A stretch of 10,867 bases of DNA. It comes from JBNRMR01 sp050942895. GTDB taxonomy: Bacteria; Bacillota; Clostridia; Christensenellales; UBA1750. The DNA lies in assembly GCA_050942895.1 (NCBI GenBank), contig JBMNOE010000043.1, forward strand, positions 1 to 10,867, given 5' to 3'. The notes beneath the pieces were generated by a model. It made no database searches and was not told the DNA's origin. It saw nothing but the letters and a program-made list of their open reading frames with translations. Each line of letters starts with the position of its first letter. Within the stretch, counting starts at the first letter, position 1. Shown here piece by piece: positions 1 through 6,551 of this stretch. A program made the translations under genes and the position numbers.

Positions 1-6
1 TCCCGG

Positions 7-26
7 CTAAGGGGAGTTCCCCTTAG
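7..26. repeat. Short palindromic hairpin unit upstream of the methyltransferase gene
   Basis: Perfect 9-bp inverted repeat (CTAAGGGGA / TCCCCTTAG) with a 2-base loop, followed at 27-35 by CAATCCCCC. A similar arrangement (A-rich/GGG arm, short loop, complementary arm, then AATCCCC) recurs at 10744-10770, so this looks like one member of a dispersed intergenic hairpin family rather than a site private to this gene. It has no T-tract, so it is not a classical terminator. It may be the tail of a larger element that lies mostly outside the window. Confidence 0.6.
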
Positions 27-75
27 CAATCCCCCGAAAGAGGCAATCATTGTTACGGAAAAGAAGGTTTTGCAT

Positions 76-1263
76 ATGTCACAGCATGTTGTGAGCAATC
101 TCATTACTGAAGCGATAGAGAGCATGTTGCTAAAAAAGATGGTGTTCAGCCGTCCTCTAAAAAAGAGCGAGGGTCCCCAAAGGGCCGACGCGAAGCTGAT
201 TATGTTAAAAAGCGGCTTGCATCTGCAGATCACCAGATATATGAAGGACGGGAAAGCCCTTTTTGTAAACTTTTCCCCAGGCGAAGCGACGGTGGAGGCG
301 CTTAAGCTGCTGGATGAGTTCAAGCAAATAAACATAATGACCACGGCAGGGGAGTGCCAGGCGGCGGCCAAGGGCGGTGAAATCAAAATTATATTCAATC
401 GCATAAGAGCGGGGGAGGAGAGTGTGCCTGCTCAGGTCAAAGAGCATGACGCGAAAAAAGAATATATAATTCCGGAAAAGCCGGCTTTGTTTTTGATAAA
501 GCTTGGGATAATGAACGAGTCCGGCCGCGTCTACGATAAGCGCCGAGCGAAGTTCCGCCAGATAAACAGGTTTTTGGAATATCTGCGCGACACCGTGGAT
601 AGGCTTGATCATCAAGACGAGATATGCATATATGATCTTTGCTGCGGAAAGGGCTACCTGACCTTTGCGGCTTACCACTATATAAGCGAAATTCGCGGGC
701 TTAATGTCTCGGTTTTTGGGGCGGATCTCAAAGAGGATGTTATCAGCAAATGCTCACAGATCGCCAAAGACTGCGGATACAGCAATCTGCATTTTGCCTG
801 CGAAGACATCGCAAAAATAAAGCCCAGCCGTAAGGTGGATATTGTGATGGCCCTTCATGCCTGCGATACTGCGACCGATATCGCTCTTGCACATGCGGTC
901 AAGTGGAATGCAGGGGCCATTCTCTCTGCGCCCTGCTGCCAGCATGAGGTTGCATCGCAGATGGAAAGCAGGACGGATGGAGGTTCGGTTTTTAAGCAGA
1001 GGTTGCTCAGGCACCGGTTTGCTCAGCTCCTGACTGACGCGCTGCGCTGCAGCGTCCTTGAGATCTGCGGCTATGGCGTGCAGGCGGTTGAGTTTATAGA
1101 CCCCGAGGAGACGGATAAAAACCTGATGATCCGCGCAATAAAGAAAAAACGCCCCGAAAAAGAGGCGAATCTTGAGCATATGAAGGAAGACTTGCGGGCG
1201 GAGTTGGCGAAATACGACATTTCACCATCGCTCGTGGTGATGCTGCAGGAAAGGCTCAAGTGA
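76..1263 (+). CDS. Class I SAM-dependent methyltransferase (Methyltransf_32-like)
   Basis: A 395-residue protein expected to transfer a methyl group from S-adenosylmethionine; the substrate is unknown. Residues 187-195 (DLCCGKGYL) are the glycine-containing motif I of a Rossmann-type SAM site. D217 in GADLKED sits where the ribose-binding acidic residue is expected. HACDTATD (261-268) and APCCQHE (285-291) resemble the signature of PF13679-type enzymes, a family that includes proteins suggested to modify RNA. Residues 1-140 form a separate N-terminal region I do not recognise; the last 40 residues are charged and helical. ATG at 76 is preferred because AAGAAGG at 61-67 lies 8 bases upstream; the in-frame TTG at 70 is too close to it. 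The gene stands alone on the plus strand and converges on recX. A cytoplasmic enzyme is inferred because no signal peptide or membrane segment is visible. The fold is secure, the target is not. Confidence 0.85.
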   Translation: MSQHVVSNLITEAIESMLLKKMVFSRPLKKSEGPQRADAKLIMLKSGLHLQITRYMKDGKALFVNFSPGEATVEALKLLDEFKQINIMTTAGECQAAAKGGEIKIIFNRIRAGEESVPAQVKEHDAKKEYIIPEKPALFLIKLGIMNESGRVYDKRRAKFRQINRFLEYLRDTVDRLDHQDEICIYDLCCGKGYLTFAAYHYISEIRGLNVSVFGADLKEDVISKCSQIAKDCGYSNLHFACEDIAKIKPSRKVDIVMALHACDTATDIALAHAVKWNAGAILSAPCCQHEVASQMESRTDGGSVFKQRLLRHRFAQLLTDALRCSVLEICGYGVQAVEFIDPEETDKNLMIRAIKKKRPEKEANLEHMKEDLRAELAKYDISPSLVVMLQERLK

Positions 1264-1447
1264 TTAGTTGGCTATAGGGAGGGAGATGCGCTGGGGCTTT
1301 GACCGCGAACAGGGCAATGTTGCGGGGCTTTGCCCCACAACCACGATGTAATAAATCCCCTTGCCCCCATTATGAAGGGATTTTAAAGGGAGCATCCCTT
1401 TAACGGGAGCTCGACGGCGGTGCCCTCGAAAAATCAAACCCTCGCTG
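1264..1447. repeat. Convergent spacer built of GC-rich hairpin units
   Basis: This spacer between two converging genes holds at least three stem-loops. At 1319-1341 GTTG-c-GGGGC pairs with GCCCC-a-CAAC around a TTT loop. At 1353-1383 AAATCCCCTT faces AAGGGATTT across 12 bases, with one unpaired C. At 1383-1403 a perfect 9-bp stem TTAAAGGGA/TCCCTTTAA closes on a 3-base loop. None has a clean T-run, but together they could stop or protect transcripts from both sides. The open frame antisense through this stretch has repeat-like composition and no recognisable protein features, so I do not call a gene here. Related units lie at 7-26 and 10722-10864. Confidence 0.6.
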
Positions 1448-2080
1448 CTAATCAAATACATCTTCTTCCGTTTCGGCGTCGGCCTTGGACAGTGCCGCCC
1501 TTATAGCGTCCCAGCTATAGCCTCTGCGAAGGCAGGCCTGGGTCGCTTTTCTTAGCTGATCTTTGGGCTCGCCGCGCCCCCTGAGATAGCGGTTTATGAT
1601 GACCAGACATTTTTCGGCCTCGTCATCAGGCTCCTCCATCTCCTTCACTTCTTCCAGCAGGCTTGAAGAAATGCCCTTTTGCTTAAGCTCAAAGAGCACC
1701 GCCCTCATGCTTTTGCTATTAAGTTTCGACCGGGCGAAGCTCTGGGCGAAAGCCTTGTCATCCCAAAAACCCAGGCGCTCAAGTGTTTCCATGGCCTGCT
1801 CGATTACATTTTGGGAATATCCGGCGCGAAGAAGATTATCGCGAAGCTCCTTGCCGCTTCGCATCCTGGCGTCAAGGTAATAATAGCTTCTCTCCATCGC
1901 GGACTCCAGCTCCATCCCATCGACGAGGGCGATGGCAGCGGGAAGGTCGTCGATGAGGCTGCCATCCTCGATGTCCAGCTCCGCCAGGGTTTTTTTGCTG
2001 GCGGTGAAGACGCGTTCGCCGTCAATCAGCACATCAAACCTGTTGCGGAAGCCTCTGCGCTTTTCAATGCTTACAGTCAA
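1448..2080 (-). CDS. recX: Regulatory protein RecX
   Basis: A 210-residue RecX-family protein. RecX binds RecA filaments in the cytoplasm and modulates, usually inhibits, strand exchange and the SOS co-protease activity. The family is built of tandem three-helix repeats. The sequence fits: a basic N-terminus, then SYYYLDARMRSGKELRDNL, a characteristic AGYSQNVIEQAMETLERLGF repeat, DDKAFAQSFARSK, and a final RRGYSWDAIRAAL repeat. It starts with TTG at 2080; GGAG lies 8 bases upstream. The TTG overlaps the TGA stop of the preceding nicotinate phosphoribosyltransferase as TTGA, a 4-bp overlap that suggests translational coupling and co-transcription. recX is often near recA, which is not in this window. 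The identification is firm from repeat pattern and size; the association with an NAD-salvage gene is probably organisational rather than functional. Confidence 0.9.
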   Translation of the reverse strand: MTVSIEKRRGFRNRFDVLIDGERVFTASKKTLAELDIEDGSLIDDLPAAIALVDGMELESAMERSYYYLDARMRSGKELRDNLLRAGYSQNVIEQAMETLERLGFWDDKAFAQSFARSKLNSKSMRAVLFELKQKGISSSLLEEVKEMEEPDDEAEKCLVIINRYLRGRGEPKDQLRKATQACLRRGYSWDAIRAALSKADAETEEDVFD

Positions 2081-3534
2081 GTCTGCATCTCCGGTATTAC
2101 AGTGTGAACGCTTTCGCGAAGCATGCTTTCACGCAGGCGGTAAAGCTTCGTGGAAAGGTCTACTTTGTATATGTGGGGCTTTGTAAGCCGCTTGTACTGG
2201 GTCCAGAATGTGGAAAGCTCCTTGGCGGCATATTCATATATTTCCTCCAGGGCAGGCGCACTGTAGACCTGGCGGCCGTCAAGGAATACGGGTATCAGAA
2301 GATCCTTCACCCAATACTCCCCGCTTTGAAGGGTCATCGACTTCCATGTGTTCACAGGATCAAATATGGTGAGGGATTTGTTAAGGTCAATAACCTCGTC
2401 ATGCAGGCAGATAAGATCCGCCAGAGCCATGTTGTCCGTTCCGTATATTCTGTAAAGCTTTTTCTTGCCCGGGTTGGTCATCTTTTCCGGGTTTTCGCTT
2501 ATCTTCATCTTTGGCACCAAGACGCCGTCGTCGATCTCGGCGGCCATCTTGTAAACGCCCCCCAGAGCCGGATTATCGTTGGAGGTGATAAGCCTTGTAC
2601 CGACCCCCCAGGCATCGATCTTCGCCCCCTGGGCCTTCAGCTCCCATATGATGTGCTCGTCCAGATCGTTTGATGCGGTGATTGTGGCGTTGGGGAAGCC
2701 GGCATCATCCATCATTTTACGGGCCTGTATGCTAAGGTAGGCAAGGTCGCCGCTGTCAAGGCGGATGCCCATGGGCTCATAGCCCTTCGCGCGCAGTTCC
2801 TTAAAAACGGTGATGGCGTTGGGAACGCCGCTTTTCAGCGTGTCATAGGTGTCCACCAGCAGCAGGCAGGCGCTGGGATATGTCCTTGCATAGGCGCGGA
2901 AGGCCTCAAGCTCGCTGGGGAAGCTCATGACCCAACTGTGTGCATGGGTGCCCTTTACCGGGACGCCAAACATTTCGCCGGTTAGAACATTGCTGGTGCC
3001 TTTGCAGCCGCCGATTATTGCGGCTCTGGCGCCGTATATGCCCGCGTCAGGCCCCTGGGCGCGCCTTAGGCCAAACTCCATGACCAGATCGCCCTGGGCG
3101 GCCTGCACGACGCGGCTGGCCTTTGTGGCTATTAATGTCTGATGATTGATTATGTTCAGCAGGGCGGTTTCGATGAGCTGCGCCTGCATTATCGGCGCTT
3201 CCACCCGCACTATTGGCTCGAAAGGGAACACCAAGGTGCCTTCGGGGACGGCGTAGATATCGCCCTCAAAGCGCATGGTGCTAAGATAGCTTAGAAAATC
3301 TTCGTCGAAGCAGTTAAGGCCGCGAAGATAATCCAGATCCCTCTCATCAAAGTGGAGATTGTTGATATATTCGGCCAACTGCTCCAGTCCGGCGGCGACG
3401 GCATACGCGCTGTTCTCGTTTGTCCGCCTGTAGAAAAGATCGAACACGGCGCGTTTGCCGGACATGCCCTCCCGCATATAGCCATACATCATGGTCAGTT
3501 GATAAAAGTCGGTCATCATGGTTAAATTGCGCAT
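2077..3534 (-). CDS. pncB: Nicotinate phosphoribosyltransferase
   Basis: A 485-residue cytoplasmic enzyme that condenses nicotinate with PRPP to nicotinate mononucleotide, coupled to ATP hydrolysis (EC 6.3.4.21), in the Preiss-Handler branch of NAD salvage. Recognisable family segments are the N-terminal LTMMTDFYQLTMMYGY (4-19), EFGLRRAQGPDAG (153-165), GTHAHSWVMSF (195-205, containing the region of the phosphorylated histidine), IRLDSGDLAY (257-266) and WGVGTRLITS (309-318). Length matches the long clostridial form. I choose ATG at 3534: AGAGGTGG ends 5 bases upstream. The upstream in-frame GTG at 3543 falls inside this Shine-Dalgarno sequence and is unlikely to be the start. It is the first gene of a two-gene unit with recX. 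The AT-rich 3541-3611 region upstream probably carries its promoter, and the lgt terminator separates it from lgt. Confidence 0.95.
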   Translation of the reverse strand: MRNLTMMTDFYQLTMMYGYMREGMSGKRAVFDLFYRRTNENSAYAVAAGLEQLAEYINNLHFDERDLDYLRGLNCFDEDFLSYLSTMRFEGDIYAVPEGTLVFPFEPIVRVEAPIMQAQLIETALLNIINHQTLIATKASRVVQAAQGDLVMEFGLRRAQGPDAGIYGARAAIIGGCKGTSNVLTGEMFGVPVKGTHAHSWVMSFPSELEAFRAYARTYPSACLLLVDTYDTLKSGVPNAITVFKELRAKGYEPMGIRLDSGDLAYLSIQARKMMDDAGFPNATITASNDLDEHIIWELKAQGAKIDAWGVGTRLITSNDNPALGGVYKMAAEIDDGVLVPKMKISENPEKMTNPGKKKLYRIYGTDNMALADLICLHDEVIDLNKSLTIFDPVNTWKSMTLQSGEYWVKDLLIPVFLDGRQVYSAPALEEIYEYAAKELSTFWTQYKRLTKPHIYKVDLSTKLYRLRESMLRESVHTVIPEMQT

Positions 3535-3540
3535 TATATC

Positions 3541-3611
3541 CACCTCTAATAAAAAATTGACGATAACTTATTAAAAAACTTCAAAAATTTTACAATTTAA
3601 AACGATAAAAG
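3541..3611 (-). promoter_or_regulatory. AT-rich promoter region of the pncB-recX unit
   Basis: Between the lgt terminator and the pncB ribosome binding site lies a very AT-rich stretch, in contrast to the surrounding GC-rich genes. On the minus strand it contains TAAAAT, a 5/6 match to a -10 hexamer, and several TTG-containing candidates for -35 elements, but no pair with good spacing stands out. A promoter is expected here because lgt ends in a terminator. I cannot fix the exact hexamers. Confidence 0.4.
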
Positions 3612-3640
3612 TGATAAAAAGAGGGCAAGAGGGCCTGCCC
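3612..3640 (-). terminator. Rho-independent terminator downstream of lgt
   Basis: Read on the minus strand: GGGCA, an 8-base loop, TGCCC, then TCTTTTTATC. The 5-bp GC-rich stem plus a T-rich tail lies 20 bases past the lgt stop codon. Adjacent G and C runs could lengthen or shift the stem. It should separate lgt from the pncB-recX unit. Confidence 0.7.
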
Positions 3641-3660
3641 CCCCTGATGCGACGGTCTGA

Positions 3661-4698
3661 TTAGTTGTCGTCGGTTTCAGCCGCAAGGGACGAATCCTCT
3701 TTATAGGAATGCTCGTCCGCTTCCTGTGCCCACAGGTTTTCGCCTTCGTTTATTTCAAAGGAAGCGGTATCACCGCCGGTTTCATCGCCGGCTATGTCGT
3801 ATGTGGCTGCTTCGTGTGCGGATATATCGGTTTTCTCAGGCTCCTCTGCTTCGGTTTCGGCGTTGGAGATGTCCTCCGTCGGAGCGATAATGCTCTGCCG
3901 ATCATCAGCATTATGGGGTAAATTCTTAGCCCTAAAATGCTGGACCAGCAGATATATAAGCCCGGCAGCGAACATTATTCCCGAAAGCACCTGGGAAACC
4001 CTGAAGGAACCCCACCAGAGGCTGTCCATACGCCAGCCCTCGACGATCATTCTTTCAAAGCCGTAGAGCACCAGATAAAGGGCGAATACATTACCGCTTT
4101 TTTTCGACTTGCGCTGGAACCAGAAAAGGACGAAGAAAGCAAGAATGCACCAGATGGATTCATAGAAGAAGGTGGCCATATGCCAGTTCCCGGTGGCGGG
4201 GATGAACACCGCTGCGGGGAAGAACTGCCATGCAGGATTGGTGATGACGTTTCCATAGGCCTCCTGATTGAAGAAATTACCCCAGCGGCCAAGGCCCTGA
4301 GCCAATATCAAAGAGGGCGCTATGATGTCCACCAGCTTCCAAAACGCGATTTTCTTCCAGCGGCTGTATACGAAAACGGCTATAAGCCCGCCGATGACGG
4401 CGCCGTATATGGCAAGGCCGCCGGAGCGGACGTTAACCGCGTTCTTTAAAAAATCGATAAAGGAGCCTGTGTTGAAAGTGTCCCACTCGAAGACGACATA
4501 GTATATTCTGGCAAAGACTATGGCTATGGGAATGCATAAAAGTGCAAGATCTATGATGCTGTCGGGATTAAGCCCGATTCGCTTCGCCTCATTTGAGCAC
4601 AGGATTATGGCTAAAAGTGTGGCGAAGGCGATGATTATTCCATACCAATTAACCGAGAGGCCGAACAAACTGAAGGCGACGGGATTGATGTTTGGCAT
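3661..4698 (-). CDS. lgt: Prolipoprotein diacylglyceryl transferase with acidic C-terminal tail
   Basis: A 345-residue inner-membrane enzyme that moves diacylglycerol from phosphatidylglycerol to the lipobox cysteine of prolipoproteins, the first step of lipoprotein maturation. Hallmarks are VRSGGLAIYGAVIGG (90-104), the signature GLGRWGNFFNQEAYG (135-149, with the essential arginine at 138), and ERMIVEGWRMDSLWWG (215-230). Several hydrophobic helices span residues 8-252. Residues 256-345 are a long tail with 26 Asp/Glu and only 5 Lys/Arg; family members usually end near 260-290 residues. By family topology this tail should be cytoplasmic; its role is unknown. ATG at 4698 is chosen because AAAGGAG lies 6 bases upstream. 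The in-frame ATG at 4746 would add 16 hydrophilic residues and lies only about 18 bases from the predicted transcript start. The gene has its own consensus promoter and a terminator, so it is probably monocistronic. Confidence 0.95.
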   Translation of the reverse strand: MPNINPVAFSLFGLSVNWYGIIIAFATLLAIILCSNEAKRIGLNPDSIIDLALLCIPIAIVFARIYYVVFEWDTFNTGSFIDFLKNAVNVRSGGLAIYGAVIGGLIAVFVYSRWKKIAFWKLVDIIAPSLILAQGLGRWGNFFNQEAYGNVITNPAWQFFPAAVFIPATGNWHMATFFYESIWCILAFFVLFWFQRKSKKSGNVFALYLVLYGFERMIVEGWRMDSLWWGSFRVSQVLSGIMFAAGLIYLLVQHFRAKNLPHNADDRQSIIAPTEDISNAETEAEEPEKTDISAHEAATYDIAGDETGGDTASFEINEGENLWAQEADEHSYKEDSSLAAETDDN

Positions 4699-4770
4699 AG
4701 TCTGCTCCTTTCCGGGCGCTTTTGGGCGCAATTCATAGGACGCCATTCATTCGTGAGAAAAGCTAAACTA

Positions 4771-4798
4771 ATTATACCACCGCAGTGCTTTTTGTCAA
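4771..4798 (-). promoter_or_regulatory. Consensus sigma-A promoter for lgt
   Basis: On the minus strand TTGACA (4798-4793) and TATAAT (4776-4771) are both perfect 6/6 hexamers, separated by 16 bp. Transcription should begin near 4764, giving a leader of about 65 nt before the lgt ATG. The promoter lies 25-50 bp past the recO stop codon. Its strength suggests constitutive expression. Confidence 0.88.
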
Positions 4799-4822
4799 CG
4801 AAAGAGGACGGGGAAATGGCCG

Positions 4823-5536
4823 TCACAGGCCGAAAAGTTCGGCGGCTTTAAGCTTTCGATCTATGCAGAAATGGCAATAGTCAGTCAATATTTTGCGCAG
4901 CGCTTTAGCTGAGGATTCATTTAGGGAGGAAAGCTCCTGCCTTTCGCGGGCTGCTCTGAGAAAACGGAGCAGCTCACGGGAGATATCCTGTGCCTCCGGC
5001 GCGCAGCGATGGCAGCAAAGGCCGCCCCTCGCGGCGGAAAACTTCGGCACGCCCCTGTCGGCGCCGCAGGAAGCGCAGGTATCGATCTGAGGGGCGAAGC
5101 CCAGATCGTCAAGCATCAGCAGCAGGTAGCGATCGAATGTGTTGATTGGGTCCGCCTCGCCGTAGCTTAAATGGGACAGGGCCTCCATCAAAAGCGCGAA
5201 AAGCCCGGGCAGGCTCTGCCCCGGCTGTATGACGGCTTCACAAAGAGCGCAAAGATAAGAGGCGTGAACGGTTATGTCAAAATCGCTCATGCCGGCAAAA
5301 TAGTTGGCGTCAGGTGAAAAAGAGCGAACGCTGGTGCGCCCGCCTTTTGAACTTAAAACATATTCTCCGCAGGCAAAAAGGGCGCTGGCACTTCGCAGCT
5401 TGCTTCTTTGAGAAAGAGCGCCGTGGGCGACGGCGGAAAGCCTGCCATGCTCGCCGGAAAAAAGGGTGAGTATTCTGTGATTGTCCTGATAGGCCAGGCT
5501 TCGAAGCACTATGGCCTTTGTGGTGATCTGCGCCAT
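4823..5536 (-). CDS. recO: DNA repair protein RecO
   Basis: A 237-residue RecO. It acts with RecR (and RecF) to load RecA onto SSB-coated single-stranded DNA and can anneal complementary strands. The N-terminus (TTKAIVLRSLAYQDNHRILT, 5-24) is the OB-fold start typical of the family; the rest is helical. A C4 zinc site is visible: C154-x2-C157 and C175-x2-C178, within CASCGAD and CCHRCAP. Length is in the usual 230-260 range. ATG at 5536 fits the family start, but the upstream sequence is AT-rich and has only a distant GGAAAA; the palindrome AATAATATTATT (5537-5548) abuts the start codon. Translation may therefore depend on coupling to the membrane-protein gene that ends 21 bp upstream. recO is followed directly by the lgt promoter. 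Confidence 0.93.
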   Translation of the reverse strand: MAQITTKAIVLRSLAYQDNHRILTLFSGEHGRLSAVAHGALSQRSKLRSASALFACGEYVLSSKGGRTSVRSFSPDANYFAGMSDFDITVHASYLCALCEAVIQPGQSLPGLFALLMEALSHLSYGEADPINTFDRYLLLMLDDLGFAPQIDTCASCGADRGVPKFSAARGGLCCHRCAPEAQDISRELLRFLRAARERQELSSLNESSAKALRKILTDYCHFCIDRKLKAAELFGL

Positions 5537-5557
5537 AATAATATTATTTATTTTCCG

Positions 5558-6301
5558 CTAATAGCCGGTATTGGTCGAAGGGTTGCCCAGCATTCCGCTT
5601 TCATCAATCTGCTTTTTGAGGATGTCGTAATTCTTTACATAGTCCGGCTCTTCCTCTTGGTAGTAGCGGTCGTATAGCCACTGAACCATCTTCGCGGCAT
5701 TCTCCTTGTTTCCGCTGTAGCTGGGAATGAGGAGTAATTTGTTTCGGTTATCAACGAAAAAATCCAGCATGAGGCCATACATTTTATTCGCGGGAATGGC
5801 ATAGACATGCTCGGCGTTGTCCGTTTCGCCCGAATAGACTGCGTCAGCGATGTTTTTCATTGTGACGGGCTTAAGATCCATGGTTTCAGTGTTGATTATG
5901 CCGGATTCTATATATTCGTCCAATGGCTCGGCGATCATCTCTTTTACAAAATAGCTGAGATAGGACTTGTCGATTATATATACGTCTCCTTCGTTGGCGG
6001 CAAGGGTCAGCATAAATTTCTGCTGGCCCTCATAGCTGGTTATGGGTGTGCCGTATATTTCCACCAACTCCATTTCCGGGAAAGCGGCCTGAGCCTCCTC
6101 GACGGCGGTGCTGTCCTGGGAGGGGCTGTAATAATCATCCATAACATAGACGATTATCTGTTTTTCGGGCGGGGGGACATATTTTGTGACCTCGAAAAGC
6201 AGGCTGAGCCCCGCAAAAGATATTACGGCAAGGCCTATATAGAGAAAGGCCTGGTATCTGAAGTGGTTTTGGATATAGGATTTCGTGACTTTTTGCTTCA
6301 A
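5558..6301 (-). CDS. One-pass membrane protein with reduced solute-binding-like domain, function unknown
   Basis: A 247-residue protein I cannot name. A short basic cytoplasmic N-terminus (MKQKVTKSYIQNHFRYQ) precedes one membrane helix at about 19-37; the remaining ~210 residues should be outside the cell. This outer part resembles pieces of family-1 extracellular solute-binding proteins: GDVYIIDKSYLSYF (105-118), EPLDEYIESG (125-134), HVYAIPANKMYGLM (165-178), and a helix NAAKMVQWLYDRYY (201-214). It is about half the usual length of such proteins and has no lipobox, so it is unlikely to be a normal ABC-transporter receptor. TTG at 6301 is chosen because GGAG lies 8 bases upstream. The open frame continues upstream to 6523 but that extension is low-complexity and overlaps a hairpin. 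recO follows after 21 bp, so the two are probably co-transcribed. Confidence 0.75.
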   Translation of the reverse strand: MKQKVTKSYIQNHFRYQAFLYIGLAVISFAGLSLLFEVTKYVPPPEKQIIVYVMDDYYSPSQDSTAVEEAQAAFPEMELVEIYGTPITSYEGQQKFMLTLAANEGDVYIIDKSYLSYFVKEMIAEPLDEYIESGIINTETMDLKPVTMKNIADAVYSGETDNAEHVYAIPANKMYGLMLDFFVDNRNKLLLIPSYSGNKENAAKMVQWLYDRYYQEEEPDYVKNYDILKKQIDESGMLGNPSTNTGY

Positions 6302-6385
6302 AGCGATCAGCTCCGTATTATTGTTATCTGTGATTCTTTTTATATTTGTCTCGTCCGGGTTTTTATATGAAAATATGGAAAGAAA

Positions 6386-6474
6386 GAGCGCCAGGGGGCC
6401 CCACCCGCCCACGGAAACCGGTGCGCCTGCCGGCGACCGCCTTCCTCCCACGCGGCATTCCAGAATCCTCGCTC
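6386..6474. ncRNA. Candidate structured RNA: 89-nt compound inverted repeat
   Basis: Nested complementary arms fold this whole element into one interrupted hairpin. Pairs, given on the plus strand, are 6386-6390/6470-6474 (GAGCG/CGCTC), 6393-6395/6467-6469, 6405-6408/6452-6455 (CCGC/GCGG), 6413-6416/6442-6445 (GGAA/TTCC), 6419-6422/6436-6439 (CGGT/ACCG) and 6424-6427/6432-6435 (CGCC/GGCG), with a 4-base loop at 6428-6431. It is much richer in GC than the flanks. On the minus strand it would end in TTTCTTT, and a weak promoter-like pair (TTGCAC, 17 bp, TAAATA at 6506-6478) would start transcription at its 5' edge. On the plus strand the tail is GTTTATTT, so direction is not settled. It matches no tRNA, SRP RNA or riboswitch consensus that I recognise. 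It could instead be a 5' leader of the membrane-protein gene or a repeat. Confidence 0.45.
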
Positions 6475-6499
6475 GTTTATTTACACCCAGTTCAAACTT

Positions 6500-6541
6500 T
6501 GTGCAAAAGCAACAACACGCCAAAGCGTCGGCTCCGGCGTG
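6500..6541 (-). terminator. Probable lysS terminator
   Basis: On the minus strand CACGCC pairs with GGCGTG (6541-6536 with 6521-6516), extended by two G-U and one A-U pair, around an 8-base loop. The tail is TTGTTGCTTTTGC. It begins 10 bp beyond the lysS stop codon. The T-run is interrupted, so termination may be partial and leave read-through into the membrane-protein and recO genes. Confidence 0.55.
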
Positions 6542-6551
6542 CGAAAATGGT

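Noticed and set aside
205..678. Long open frame antisense to the methyltransferase (157 codons), and similar ones antisense to pncB (2104-2673) and lysS (6726-7262)
   Set aside because: They lie wholly across well-supported genes, show no domain, and have no good ribosome binding site; they are expected by-products of GC-rich codon positions.
1264..1461. 65-codon open frame on the minus strand in the convergent spacer
   Set aside because: It is made from hairpin repeats and runs into recX; no protein features are recognisable.
3544..3660. Possible tRNA or small RNA gene in the pncB upstream spacer
   Set aside because: The region is AT-rich and explained by the lgt terminator and a promoter; no cloverleaf or extended structure is visible.
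6386..6474. Identification of the folded element as SRP RNA, tRNA or a known riboswitch
   Set aside because: It lacks the SRP domain IV consensus, the tRNA T-loop (GGTTCRA) and the conserved cores of T-box, cobalamin, FMN, TPP or c-di-GMP classes as far as I can judge by eye.
6302..6523. In-frame 74-residue N-terminal extension of the membrane protein (from an ATG at 6523)
   Set aside because: The extension is Gly/Arg/Cys-rich and unlike the rest of the protein, overlaps the 89-nt hairpin, and has no ribosome binding site of note; TTG at 6301 has GGAG at the right distance.
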